A stretch of 64,000 nucleotides of DNA from Diplonema japonicum (GCA_964019335.1 OZ025711.1:124001-188000), one strand, 5' to 3'; shown: positions 37,801-47,726, counted from the stretch's first letter. Program-made: numbers and translations. The notes: a model not told the origin generated them from the sequence alone.

Positions 37801-40800
37801 GACAGGAGTGCGAGGACCCCGACACGACTGCCACCAGCACCGGCGACTGGGTCTGCAAGTGCCCGCCGCCCTCGACCCACCAGGCGACGGCGAAGCCCGC
37901 AGTTTGCGAGATCGACGAGTGTGACGAGCCGCAGAACAACTGCACCGCAAACTGCGTTGCCCCGAATACCCCGAACTGCGAACAAACCTGCTTCGACCCG
38001 GACACCTCGCCTACCAGCCTCGGAGATTGGACCTGCAGCTGCCCCCCCCCCACTAAGGGGAAGGTTGTGGCTCATGCAGCGATGTGCACCGTCGACGAGT
38101 GCGTCGAGCACGGTGCAACCTGTACCGCCGAAGGGCAGACATGCACGGACCTCAACACCAGCAGGCTAAACGACTGGGAGTGCGTGTGCACGGACCCTGC
38201 GAAGGGGTCGGCGGTCGCACAGAAGGCAACCTGCGTGCTCGACGAGTGCGTTGAAGACTGCGACACCTGCTCGAAGAACACCTGCAAGGACGCTGGGCAG
38301 ACCTGCGAGGACCCGAATACGTCAGAGTCGAGCAAGAGCGACTGGATCTGCAAGTGCCCGTCGCCCTCGAAGAACACAGCGACCGGGAAGCCCGCGACCT
38401 GCGAGGTGGACGAGTGCAAGGAGAACGGATGGAAGTGCACCGCCGACTGCAAGGGGGCGTTGAACTGCGCCCAACTATGCTTCGACCCGAACACCAACTC
38501 CACGAGCCTGGATGACTGGAAGTGCGTGTGCCAGCCTCCGTCGACGGACTCGGCTGTGACGAAGGCTGCGGTCTGCACCGTTGAGCCGTGCATCCACGAT
38601 AACGAGCCTGCCTGTGAGCAGGACCCCGATGGCTGTGAGTGGTCGCTGCTCCCGACGCCCGTCTGCAAGCCGATCCCCTGCCAGCACACTAAGGAGGTAG
38701 ACTGCAAGTCGGAGACCGGCTGCGAGTGGCTCGTCTACTCGGGGGCGTCAACGAACGCTGGAACGGGGGCTGTCTCCTACGAGGTGCTGGTGCCCGTGAA
38801 GCCGTTCCCCGCTGCGACGTGCGACGCCAGCTGCTCATGCACTGCGCAGAACGCGGTGTTTGTCCGCATCGAGGGCGGCTACGTGAATGGGAAGGACTCT
38901 CTCGCCTGCGGTGGCTGCGCTGCTGCGGGCGTGACTGTGAACTGGCAGGCAGCGGAGGGTTCCCTGACGGTGAGCGGCGGGTCCGGGGTGAGTGGCGACA
39001 AGCTCGCGGAAATCGTGGCCAGCATCGAGTTCACCACCTCGTCGACAGACGGCGGGAAGAGGAGCCTTACTTGGAACTTCGGAACGACCCAGAACACGGC
39101 GGCTGCGGCGACCGCCTGCGGCGGGATGGTGGACCTCGTGGGGGGCGTGTGCGTGACTGAGAAGTGTGACTACGACACCGACGCGAAGTGTGAGGCGGAC
39201 CCGTTCTGCGACTGGGTTGGCGGGACGACCGACCCCTGTGTGATCGCCCCGTGTGTGCTGTACCCGAACGAGAAGGAGTGCTCGAAGGACCCGGACTGCC
39301 GCTTCGACGTGAGCAGCTCGCCCGCCATGTGCAAGGAGAAGCCGTGCAGGGCCTTCAAGGGCCCTGCGGAGTGCAACGCAGAGGACGAGTGCATGTGGAA
39401 CGCAACGCAGACGAAGTGTGTGGAGAAGGAGTGCAGCAAGTTCAACGACGACCGCTGCAAGTGCCACGCGGAGGACAGGTGCTACTGGGACGTGCGCTCC
39501 ACGGTCCCGAAGTGCGTGGAGAGCAAGTACGGGCAGTGCCCCGTGTTGGACGTGGTGATGCTGCTGGACGGGTCCGGCTCGATGAGCGAGGCCTTCGGGC
39601 GCCACCCGCACGGCTTCTACGCCATGATGGAGATGATCCGGGACTGGGTGAACACGTTGCCCCTCACGGGGGAGGACCACACAGTCGGGAAGGCGTCGAC
39701 AGCCCCGAACGGCGGACTCCGAATGGGGATCATCCAGTTCTCTGGTCCTGTCCCTGAGGCGGTGAAAACCCCTGTCGGGGTTGGGTCCTCGGGTTCCCTG
39801 ACCGGGGATTTGACGGAGCTGCAAGGGGACATCGACTGGCACGAGGCAAACTACATCCAGGGGAGCACTTTCATCGCGATGGGGCTGAACTGGGCCGGGA
39901 CCATGTTCCAGTTCTCCCCGTCCACGAGGCAGAAGGTACTCATCATCGTGACAGACGGAGCAATCAAGGACACGGCGTCCCTCGCCCCCGCGAAGGCAGT
40001 CCTCACTGCGGAAGGAGTGAAGATTTTCGGGGTGGTGCTGAGGAAAGCTGCGGCGCACACGCAAGAGGACCTGGACGCGGAGGCGGCGTTGAAGCCGATC
40101 ACCTCGGACCCGCACGACGATCACTTCATGAACGTGCTGATCGACGATATGCCGGACCAGGTCCTGAACGGGATCTGCGACCCGAACAGCAAGTGGGGAC
40201 AGCTCCTCATGCCCGGAGCGTCGAGCGAGAACCAGGCTGGGATGCACAAGCCGTGCCCGCAGCACCTGGTGCAGATGGAGTGCACAACGGACCCCGGTTG
40301 CGTGTGGAGTAGCGTAGGCCTGTCGTGCGTAGACTCCCCTTGCGTGGCGCACTGCGACAGCACGAAGTGCACGGCCGACACGGTGAACCACTGCGAGTGG
40401 AAGGTGGTGAACGGGACGACGGATCCCTCCTGCTGGGTGGAGACAATCTGCGCCTACAACGATGAGACCACGTGCGAGGCGGACGACCAGTGCGACTGGG
40501 ATGCTTCGAAGCCTGACTGCGTGGAGCGCCCGTGCAACCAGCAGACTGAGACAGAGTGCGAAGCGGACCCGAAGGGGTGCGAGTGGACGGCGGCAACGAA
40601 AACCTGTGCGGAGAAGCCGTGCAAGCACACAGTGGAAGCGGACTGCGGTGCCGATGCCCTCTGCGAGTGGGACGCCTGCGCGGGGGTCGCCGGGGGCGGT
40701 GCCTGCCAAAAGAAGAGCTGCGACCCGACGGTCTTCACGGATGAAGTATCTTGTACGAAGGACACGCGGTGCCAATGGGTGAGCGGTGTGACCGGTTTCA

Positions 40801-41728
40801 CCTGCGTGCAGGAGCTGTGCGCCATCCACTCCGGGGAGAGGTGCTGCAACACGGAGGTGGACTGCCACTGGGACATCTCTGTGTCCCCCGCGCAGTGCAG
40901 CGTGAAGCACTGTGCGAAGATGAACGCGAACCCGGCGAAGTGCGACAGCGACAGCCCGTGCGTGTACGAGGGTAGCAAGTGCGTAGAGAAGGAGTGCGGG
41001 AAGCTCGCGGAGTGCGAGTGCAGGAAGGACGCGGACTGCTACTGGAACGGGGATAAGGACTTCTGTACCCCGTTCCAGTTCGGGCAGTGCCCCACGCTGG
41101 ACCTGGTGCTCTTGTTGGACGGGTCAGGGTCGATGAGCCAGTCCTTCGGGCGCCACCCGCACGGTTTCGACGCTATTATGGAGATGGTCAGGGACTGGGT
41201 GACGACGCTGCCCTTGAGCGGGGAGAAGGGAATTGTCGGAGTAAACTCGCAGGCGAACAGCGGGAAGGTGCGTGTGGGGATCATCCAGTTTTCTGGAATA
41301 AACGCTCAAGGAGCGGACCCCGGGAGGGCGGACGCTCAGGCAACCCCCGCTGGGATCGGCTCCTCCGGGAGTCTCACCGGGGACCTCGCAGAACTGAACG
41401 CCGACATCGACTGGCAGGAGACCAACTACTACGGTGGCGGGACCATGATCGCGAAGGGGCTGACCGACGTGGCGCAGATGTTCCACGCCTCCCCGAACGA
41501 CGGGAGGCAGAGAGTGCTCATCATCATCACGGACGGGCAGGTCTTCGACCCGGACACCCAGGCCGTGCTGCAGGCGCGCGGGGAGCTCGATAAGGAGAGG
41601 GTGCAGGTGTTCGGGGTGGTGGTGAGGAAGGCTACCGCGCACACCGCGATTGACGATCTCGCGGAGCAGACCCTGAAGCCAATGGTGTCGGTGCCGAAGG
41701 ACGACCACTTCCAAAACCTCATGATCGA
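22815..41728 (+). CDS. Giant secreted/surface multi-VWA, C-type lectin and EGF-like protein (3' end in assembly gap)
   Basis: A single intronless frame gives at least 6,304 residues. The first ATG (22815) gives a good signal peptide (MHRPLMMLSLTASCYA). In order, the protein has a Cys-containing beta-sandwich domain (about 35-124) like cadherin-like repeats of large adhesins, and a C-type lectin domain (about 160-330) with WIGSAD, EPN (280-282), WND (309-311) and YVCEW. About a dozen C-x-W-D repeats follow. VWA modules start near residues 798, 1460, 2096, 2635 and 3161, with Cys-rich repeats between them. Then come 32 EGF-like modules (about 3499-5259), a second beta-sandwich domain (about 5331-5423), and VWA modules at about 5574 and 6091. 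All VWAs keep DGSxSM, RHPHGFY-type, DWHE/DWQE and SDPHDDHF-type motifs. It is likely an adhesin; the ligand is unknown. The C terminus is lost in the N gap. Confidence 0.9.
33310..38590 (+). repeat. Coding array of 32 EGF-like modules
   Basis: I count 32 modules of about 48-60 codons, each starting DEC or NEC. The core is C-x4-C-x(n)-DPD...DWxCxCPPP...C. The acidic D/N-E-C start resembles the calcium-binding EGF type. Modules 2-13 show a higher-order three-module period. Short HK/KM-type modules start at about 33817, 34304, 34793 and 35285, with spacings of 487-492 nt. Confidence 0.85.
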
Positions 41729-41928
41729 NNNNNNNNNNNNNNNNNNNNNNNNNNNNNNNNNNNNNNNNNNNNNNNNNNNNNNNNNNNNNNNNNNNNNNNN
41801 NNNNNNNNNNNNNNNNNNNNNNNNNNNNNNNNNNNNNNNNNNNNNNNNNNNNNNNNNNNNNNNNNNNNNNNNNNNNNNNNNNNNNNNNNNNNNNNNNNNN
41901 NNNNNNNNNNNNNNNNNNNNNNNNNNNN
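41729..41928. other. Assembly gap (200 N)
   Basis: Exactly 200 N, a conventional placeholder, so the real length is unknown. It interrupts the last visible VWA module of the plus-strand gene. The right flank is a G-rich minisatellite that probably caused the break. Confidence 0.99.
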
Positions 41929-42093
41929 GGGTTTTGCGGGTTTGCGGGTTTGCGGGTTTGCGGGTTTTGCGGGTTTTGCGGGTTTTGCGGGTTTTGCGGG
42001 TTTTGCGGGTTTTGCGGGTTTTGCGGGTTTTGCGGGTTTTGCGGGTTTGCGGGTTTGCGGGTTTGCGGGTTTGCGGGTTTGCGGGTTTGCGGG
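41929..42093. repeat. G-rich minisatellite of GGGTTTGC and GGGTTTTGC units
   Basis: About 19 tandem units of 8 or 9 nt directly abut the gap. Nine-nt units fill the middle and 8-nt units both edges. Triplet-G blocks every 5-6 nt satisfy a G-quadruplex pattern on the plus strand. On the minus strand the array stays in frame with the AlkB-like gene, reading repeated RKPANPQT and RKT. Confidence 0.95.
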
Positions 42094-42762
42094 CGACCCA
42101 GGCCCACGCCCCCAGGTGCTCCCATCTCACCCCTTCCTTGCTGTGTCCCGTCCGTCTGCGGTGCCTCCTTGTGCCGGTTGCAGCCCCAGGTGCCGGGATT
42201 CTGGGTGCCAGGGGTTGGGCTCCAGGCGTTCCCACCTCGGTCCGCTTCAGCCCCATTGCAGGGTCATCTGGCTTCTGTTCCAGGGCGGCCTCGTGTTCCT
42301 CTCTGCGGGCTCTCCTCCTCCCTTCTTTCCTCGCACGACGGTGCCTTTTCTTCTCCTGTCTGGCAGCCTCCCTCGCCCCCTCCCTCGCCTTGGTCCTCTT
42401 CTCCCGACGCCTCTGAAGGGCCGCTTCGCTCCTGTGCCTCCTCCTGTTCTTCTTCCGCTTGGGCGCTGGCTTAGGTTCCCTGCCACCCATGGCAATCCAG
42501 GGGGCTCTTTTCTGTCTTCTCACAAGGGTGTGCAGTGGTGCTCTCACGTCGCTCGCAGCCTCCGCCCCAACCACACCTTGGCGGGCGGTGGGGGTGGGTG
42601 CTGGGTCCCCCTGGTTGTTTGAAAAGAAAAAAGGTTCCTCCTTGTTTGTTTTTTTTTTTTCTTTCCCTTCCACCCTCAAAAAAAGCCCCCGGCCCTTGGG
42701 GACCAGGGTGTACACCTCCGTAGAGGGTCCAGAAAAAATGGGGGGCAGAGAGGGAGGGGCAC

Positions 42763-43180
42763 TACCTTCTCTCGGGCGTGCTGTCTCTCCCTCTGCCTTT
42801 TTTTCCTCCGAAGAGGGTCTGTTTTTCACCTCCGTGGAGGGTCCCTCTGGAGAGGGCTCTATAAAAGAAAAAGGGGGGGACGAATGGGGGGGAGGAACAC
42901 TACCCTCTCTCGGGAGTGCCACCTCTTCCCCTCTCTCTCTGTTTTCCTCCGAAGAGGGTCTGTTTTTTACCTCCGTGGAGGGTTCCTCTGGAGAGGGCTC
43001 TAAAAATGAAAAAGGGGGGGACAAATGGGGGGGAGGAGCACCACCCTCTCTCGGGAGTGCCACCTCTTCCCCTTTCTCTCTATTTTCCTCCGAAGAGGGT
43101 CTGTTTTCCTCCGAAGAGGGTTCTAAAAAAAAAAGGGGGGCGGGTGGGGCACTATCCTCTCTTGGGAGTGCCACCCCCCC
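42763..43180 (-). repeat. Tandem repeats in the tail of the AlkB-like ORF
   Basis: Four units with starts near 42763, 42902, 43041 and 43151 (spacing 139, 139 and 110 bp) encode repeats with VALPREGxAPPP, FSFLEPSPE and STEVKNRPSSEENRE. They lie C-terminal to the dioxygenase domain. Confidence 0.85.
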
Positions 43181-44340
43181 TTGCCCACAAAAAAGGGGAT
43201 CTAAAAAAGGGGGTTCGTCTGTTAACCCAGGGGATGGGTCTTCCTGGGGTGTGCGGGTGAGCTTGGGGCCTACCGCACGCAGGGTGATCGACACCCTGAC
43301 ACCAGTGGACATCCCGGACGGGATGTGGTGCGTCCACTGGTGTCTCGCTTCACCTTCCAACAATGCCCATGAGAAGGGGGGCACCAGGTATTTCGCCACC
43401 CTGTCCCCCCTCCTCATGACCATTGTGGTCTCGGCTCCGTACGAGAGGACTAGGACAATCGGTCCCAGCCTCGCGTCGTCCTTGTGGGCGGCAATCCCAC
43501 AACCAGACTTGTACTTGTTGACAAGTACCTGGTTGGGGACCACCTCGAGCCCCGGCGGCGGCCACCTCCCTCACCCACCCCTCCGCCCCCCCTGGGATCC
43601 CCGTGGTGGGGCGCACCTTGGCGTTCGTCCCCTCCCACCGGTACCCGTATTGGAGGGTCTCCCTCCCTGAGTTCCCAGACAGGGCCTCCCACTTTCCTGA
43701 AAGCAGGGCTTTCGGGAAGGCAGGGGCCGGGCCCGTCCTCAACCCGGGAGGGTGTTCACCATACACCAGTACCCACCCCTTTTTTTCTCCCTCTTTTCTT
43801 CCCTCTTCAACAATAGCAGGGTCGGCTGCAGGGGTCGTGGTCGCGGCGGTCGTGGCTGCGGCAGGGGCGGCTGCGGCGGTCTCAGTTGCGGCGATCAGGG
43901 CGGCTGGGGCGTTCAGGGCGGCTGGGGCGGCCGTGGCTGTAGCAGCGGCGGTCAAAACCGCGGTCTCTGCTAGTGATTTTTTTATTTTATTTTTTTTTTC
44001 TAAAGGGGGGTGGGGGGATCTAGGGGGTGGGGGTGGGGATTCATACTGCCCAACCAGATAGTCTGGTTGGGTCGGCCCTGGCGTCGTGTGCAGCCTGGCG
44101 GCCTGTCGGGGTTCCTTCTCCCTGCGGTTTGCGCGGTCACCTCCTCTTGCGTTCCGTCTTGGATCCATTTTTTATTTTTTTTATTTTTTTTTAAAGTGTG
44201 TGTTGGGGGAGGGGATCCTTTCGGTAAGCGGCGGGCAGGCCGACAGGCAAAACAACCCCCCCGGACGACGGCGACGACGGACGACGGACGCAGCAGCAAA
44301 CCCAGGCAGAGGCGGCAGGCACCAGCAGAACACGAACGAC

Positions 44341-44377
44341 CAATAAAGTACAGAAACTGTAGCTTTAGAATCGTTGG
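44341..44377 (-). other. Genomic copy of a diplonemid-type spliced-leader exon
   Basis: On the minus strand, 37 nt begin CCAACGATTCTAAAGC and end TTTCTGTACTTTATTG. This agrees, from memory and apart from one or two bases, with the spliced leader added to diplonemid mRNAs. It lies directly after a 24-C run (minus strand) and before GTCGTTCGTG. No Sm-like AATTTTTG motif follows within about 120 nt, and there is no tandem copy, so a working SL RNA gene is unlikely. A reverse-transcribed trans-spliced mRNA end is more likely. Confidence 0.75.
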
Positions 44378-44378
44378 T

Positions 44379-44402
44379 GGGGGGGGGGGGGGGGGGGGGG
44401 GG
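44379..44402. repeat. 24-nt G-run at a sequence junction
   Basis: Twenty-four consecutive G separate the spliced-leader sequence (left) from an open frame on the plus strand (right). Confidence 0.95.
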
Positions 44403-45071
44403 ACCGCGCCCGAGCCCCTCGAGATTGATTCGCCGGAGGTCAGTGGGAACAGGGGTCTGGCGAGGAAGAGGGTGCCCTCGAATGAGGCTCAGTCCGCCCA
44501 GCGGACCCCAAAAGTGAAGAAGGGTCGCGGCCAGCTGGACGTAAGAGAGTCGAGCCTGGCCGCTGGCATGCGCGTGCTGTTCGGAGCGGTTCCGCCCCCT
44601 TCCCTGACCCCCTTGGCCGTGGGTAGCAGGCCGCCGCAGGAGGAAGGCGAAACGGCGCAATCTCCCATTCCGGGGGCGAGCGGTGCAGGGCTCTACTCTC
44701 CAGAGGCGAGGTTCCCGGAGGCGCCCGTGGTGTCCATGGCCGCGGACCTGTGCGAGTCGGACGGGATGGAGGCACATTCGGCCCCCTCCGGTGTGGACAG
44801 AGAGCCTTCGCCCGCTCGTCCGTCGCAGTCTCCCGTGCTGGGGGCTGAAGGCGGGGGGCGCCTCTCTCCGGAGGTCAGTACCCCAGAAACCTCCAACCCC
44901 GATGTCCGGGTAGAGGGCGGGGAAAAGGTCGCCAGAAAAAGGGTACCTTCCCACGAGACCCAGTCGGCCCAACGCGCCGCTAAGGTCGGGAAGGGCCCTG
45001 TCCAACGAGATGTGAGGGGGCCCCAGGGTGGTCGATCCACCCCCCTGGGCTCGCAAGGGCCCAGGGCTTGA
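44403..45071 (+). CDS. Fragment of an unrecognised protein with internal repeats
   Basis: The plus strand is open from the G-run to a TGA at 45069-45071, 222 residues. An internal duplication supports real coding. SPEVSGNRGLARKRVPSNEA is matched later by SPEVSTPETSN...ARKRVPSHETQSAQR, each followed by KV-x-KG-x2-Q-x-DVR. The composition is Pro/Ser/Glu/Arg-rich and probably disordered. No ATG opens the unit, so it appears cut at the G-run. I recognise no family. A low-complexity mobile-element protein or nuclear protein is possible. Confidence 0.4.
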   Translation, partial: TAPEPLEIDSPEVSGNRGLARKRVPSNEAQSAQRTPKVKKGRGQLDVRESSLAAGMRVLFGAVPPPSLTPLAVGSRPPQEEGETAQSPIPGASGAGLYSPEARFPEAPVVSMAADLCESDGMEAHSAPSGVDREPSPARPSQSPVLGAEGGGRLSPEVSTPETSNPDVRVEGGEKVARKRVPSHETQSAQRAAKVGKGPVQRDVRGPQGGRSTPLGSQGPRA

Positions 45072-45252
45072 GCAGCCAACATTAAGGGTTCCTGAGGGAA
45101 GCCCTCTTTAGAATTCCCCCCCCCTTTTTTTTTTTTTTTTTTTTGCAAGAACGAGTCTTTGACTTGTCTAAACAAAAGGGGAACGTTGGCAACGTGTTTC
45201 GGGTTGACAAACTTCTCCAGGTTTTACCCGGCACGTACAAACAACGGCCAGT

Positions 45253-45291
<39 letters not shown>

Positions 45292-45430
45292 CCATTACAA
45301 CAAAACGACAAAGGGGAAAAAAAAAAAAAAAGAAAGTTAGCAAAAGAAAAAAAAAAGGGGACCGGGAGTTTTCCCCCTGAAGTTCCTTTGTTAAAACATG
45401 TTTGCTGTTGGGTTTCCGTTTCTTTTCTTT

Positions 45431-45552
45431 TTGGTTTAACTAGGAGTTTTCCTTCTACAGCTTGTTTGCTGATGGTTTTGAGTTGATTCTTTTTTATTTT
45501 TTATCTTATGGTTTAACTAGAAGTTTTCCTTCTACAGCTTGTTCGCTGACGG
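45431..45552. repeat. Two-copy direct repeat of about 44 bp
   Basis: TGGTTTAACTAG(G/A)AGTTTT...CTTCTACAGCTTGTT occurs at 45431-45474 and 45509-45552, offset 78 bp with few differences. Each copy carries TTCTACAG, an acceptor-like string. The flanking 45072-46620 is otherwise A/T-rich with runs of T (45260-45291) and A. I see no gene in it. Confidence 0.75.
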
Positions 45553-46568
45553 GTGGGTTTATCAGGCGGGCTTCCATAGCTGGTGACCTATGGAAGCCTT
45601 CCCAAATTTTTTCTTTTTTTCAGGCCGGGCTGGGGAAGGACGGCAAGACCACCAACGGAGGAGAAACCGCTGCAGAAAGGGGAAAGGTGCAGGAAGACGA
45701 AGAGGACGAGAGGGCGTCTCACAAAGACTCCCTTCAATTCATATATCTTTTATTTTCTTTTTATTTTTCTTTTCTTTATTTTCTTTCTCCCAACCCTACC
45801 CCCCCTCGAAAAAAAAAAAGAAAAGAAAAGAAAAGATTCATTCCTCCCTAGTTTATTATATTTTGCATCAGGTTCGCCGAGAAAATAAAAGGAAAAACAA
45901 GGAAAGAGAACGGCAACCAAATTTTAAATTTTTATTTTATCATCAAAGGAGGTTTGAAAAAGAGAAAAATTAAAGAGAAGAAAGAGACCTTTTTCTCCTC
46001 TATCGATAAGTGATTCACGAACTCGAATCTTTATCACCACTTTTTTGTGCATGCCAGATTTTTTTTTTTCTCCCGCCTTGTTAGAGAAGTTTTAATTTAC
46101 TAGTAAAAAAATAAAAAAAGTGAAAAGAGGAGTAGAAGACGATCCGGTGGGGGGCATGGGAACCATAAACCGTGTCTTCCATCGCGATCGGCAAGGCGGG
46201 GGCTTTTCCGTCCCATGGGTGAAAAGAGGCGGATAAAATCACTATTCCGGACCCCCCCCCAACACTGAGCATGCACTTTTTCCCCATACATACCTCTCTC
46301 GTTTATCAAAATATCACCATTTTTACGGCGGACGCCAAGAAAAAAAGCCAAGGAGAAGGAGTTTAGGGAGTAATTGAAAGACCTACGGCCCCAAAGAAGG
46401 CGGTGAAAACAGCCATGGTGGGCCAGCCCTGGCAGACAGGGAGCCTGAACACCAAGAACACCGCGGAGCCAAATTTGCATCCGGAATTTTCGGTTTTCAA
46501 ACTTACAAAAACCCCCTGTAGGCATCTGCGTCCGTCCAGCCCCATTTTGGCACCCCTTTTGGGTGCGG

Positions 46569-46600
<32 letters not shown>

Positions 46601-46623
46601 AAAAAGAAAAAAAAAAAAAAGGA

Positions 46624-46885
46624 AAACTACAGTGACCACAACGTTGAGAAAGTAGCACTAGTTGGTGCTGTAATGGAAGAGTGGAACGGGCGCGAGGACA
46701 GGCTCATGCGAACACTCGAAAAGAAGTACAACACGAGATTCTTCCAAGACCGTGGCCTTCTATCCATGCCATATGCACGGGCAGCGTCGAGCTCCCAGAT
46801 GCACACTCCGATGCGACTCCGCGAACCGGAGACCTTACTGGACAAAACAGAGGCTTTTATCAAAAAAAAAAAAAAAAAAATCTAA
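46624..46885 (+). CDS. Possible gene fragment between two A-runs
   Basis: About 80 residues of protein-like sequence (NVEKVALVGAVMEEWNGRED, then LEKKYNTRFFQDRGLLSMPY, and TPMRLREPETLLDKTEAF). They are bounded by a long A-run upstream (46569-46620) and another at 46862-46880 just before the stop. Its mixed composition contrasts with the surrounding low complexity. The flanking A-runs suggest a retroposed fragment. No family is recognised, and the start lies in the A-run. Confidence 0.3.
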
Positions 46886-46964
46886 GTGGTTCTATCTGGC
46901 CTGGCCGTTGTAGCACCTGTTCCCTATTCTTTTATTTTTCCCTTTTTTTTTTCTCAGAAAATTC

Positions 46965-47518
46965 AACCCGGGGGGGTGCTCACCATCTTTCAGTATCCAC
47001 CCTTCCCCCTTTTTCTTCTTTTTTTTTTCCTCTTCAACTATGGCAGGGTCGGCTGCGGAGGTCGGGCTTGCGGCAGGGGCGGCTGCGGCGGTCTCAGTTG
47101 CGGCAGGGGCGGCTGCAGCGTTCAAGGCGGCAGGGGCGGCTGCGGCGATCGTGGTTGTGTCGGTCGTGGCTGCGGCAGGGGCGGCTGCGGCGTTTGGGGC
47201 GGCAGGGTCGGCTGCGGCGTTCAGTGCGGCTGGGGCTGCTGCAGCAGTCGTGCTTGCGGCCGGGGCGGCCGTGGCTGTAGCAGGGGCTGCTGCTCCCTTG
47301 GTTGTGGCGGTCAAAACCGCGGTCTCTACTTGTGATTTTTTTTTTTTATTATTTTTTTTTTCTAAAGGGGGGTGGGGGGATCTAGGGGGTGGGGATTCAT
47401 ACTGCCCAACCAGATTGCCTGGTTGGGTGGGTCTCGGTGCCGTGCACTGCGGGCTGCGGGCTTGCTCCTGCGGGCTGCGGCTGCGGTCACCTCCTCCTGC
47501 GAGTCGTCTTGGATCCAT
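46965..47518 (-). pseudogene. Truncated second copy of the AlkB-gene 5' half
   Basis: From ATG 47518 the minus strand repeats the start of the AlkB-like gene at 44168. It has MDPRR, PTQPxxLVGQYESPPP, PHPPLEKKN, an Ala/Thr/Pro-rich linker and SAADPAIVEE...GEHPPGL. Similarity stops at about 46965, before the dioxygenase domain, and the frame then ends in Lys-rich sequence (stop at 46894-46892). As in the first copy, an A-rich tract lies just upstream of the ATG and a C-run (minus strand) a further 180 nt upstream. It is a 3'-truncated duplicate, not expected to be functional. Confidence 0.7.
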
Positions 47519-47700
47519 TTTTTTTTTTGTTTTACCACCAATGCTCCATACGCCCCCTGTTGCCAGTTCGCCAGATGAGCATACTGCAGGGACTTCCACT
47601 CATCCGTTGCCCGGTGGGTACCACGAGGAGGTCAGCAACAATTCTATACTTTTGGCCACGTTGGGCCTGTTCTACATTTAGTATAGTCCCACCTGGAATC

Positions 47701-47726
47701 GGGGGGGGGGGGGGGGGGGGGGGGGG
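47701..47726. repeat. 26-nt G-run
   Basis: Twenty-six consecutive G upstream (in minus-strand sense) of the second AlkB-type copy, mirroring the G-run at 44379-44402. The stretch 47727-48223 contains no gene I can support. Confidence 0.95.

Larger units (their letters stand above)
41929..44168 (-). pseudogene. AlkB-type 2-oxoglutarate/Fe(II) dioxygenase gene with an apparent 1-nt frameshift (3' end in gap)
   Basis: AlkB-family enzymes oxidatively remove alkyl groups from nucleic acids or act on related substrates. The minus strand reads from ATG 44168 (MDPRRNARGGDRANRR) through an Ala/Thr-rich linker into RETLQYGYRWEGTNAK and GWVREVAAAG. The frame then shifts at a GGGG at 43553-43550. One G fewer would join it to VVPNQVLVNKYKSGCG and IAAHKDDARLGPIVLVLS. 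The catalytic HxD (HKD), the distal His (QWTHHIPSG) and the Arg pair (RVSITLR) are all present. After the domain come four tandem repeats, an Arg/Lys-rich segment and the minisatellite, open up to the gap. The shift may be an error, a programmed event or a real disabling change. A spliced-leader sequence lies 173 nt upstream. Confidence 0.75.

Noticed and set aside
22842-41284. Long ORFs antisense to the giant genes (for example at 35844-38111 and 38835-40910)
   Set aside because: They mirror the GC-rich codon-periodic sense strand. The sense frames carry the recognisable VWA, EGF and lectin motifs.
41929-42416. Apparent continuation of the plus-strand giant gene past the N gap (reads repeated RVLRVLRV and then Ser/Leu/Pro-rich)
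   Set aside because: The frame across 200 N is arbitrary. The right flank is a minisatellite and then antisense to the basic tail of the AlkB-like gene.
44221-44377. Functional SL RNA gene at the spliced-leader match
   Set aside because: A GT follows the exon, but no Sm-like site, no short stem-loop-terminated RNA and no tandem repeat are visible.
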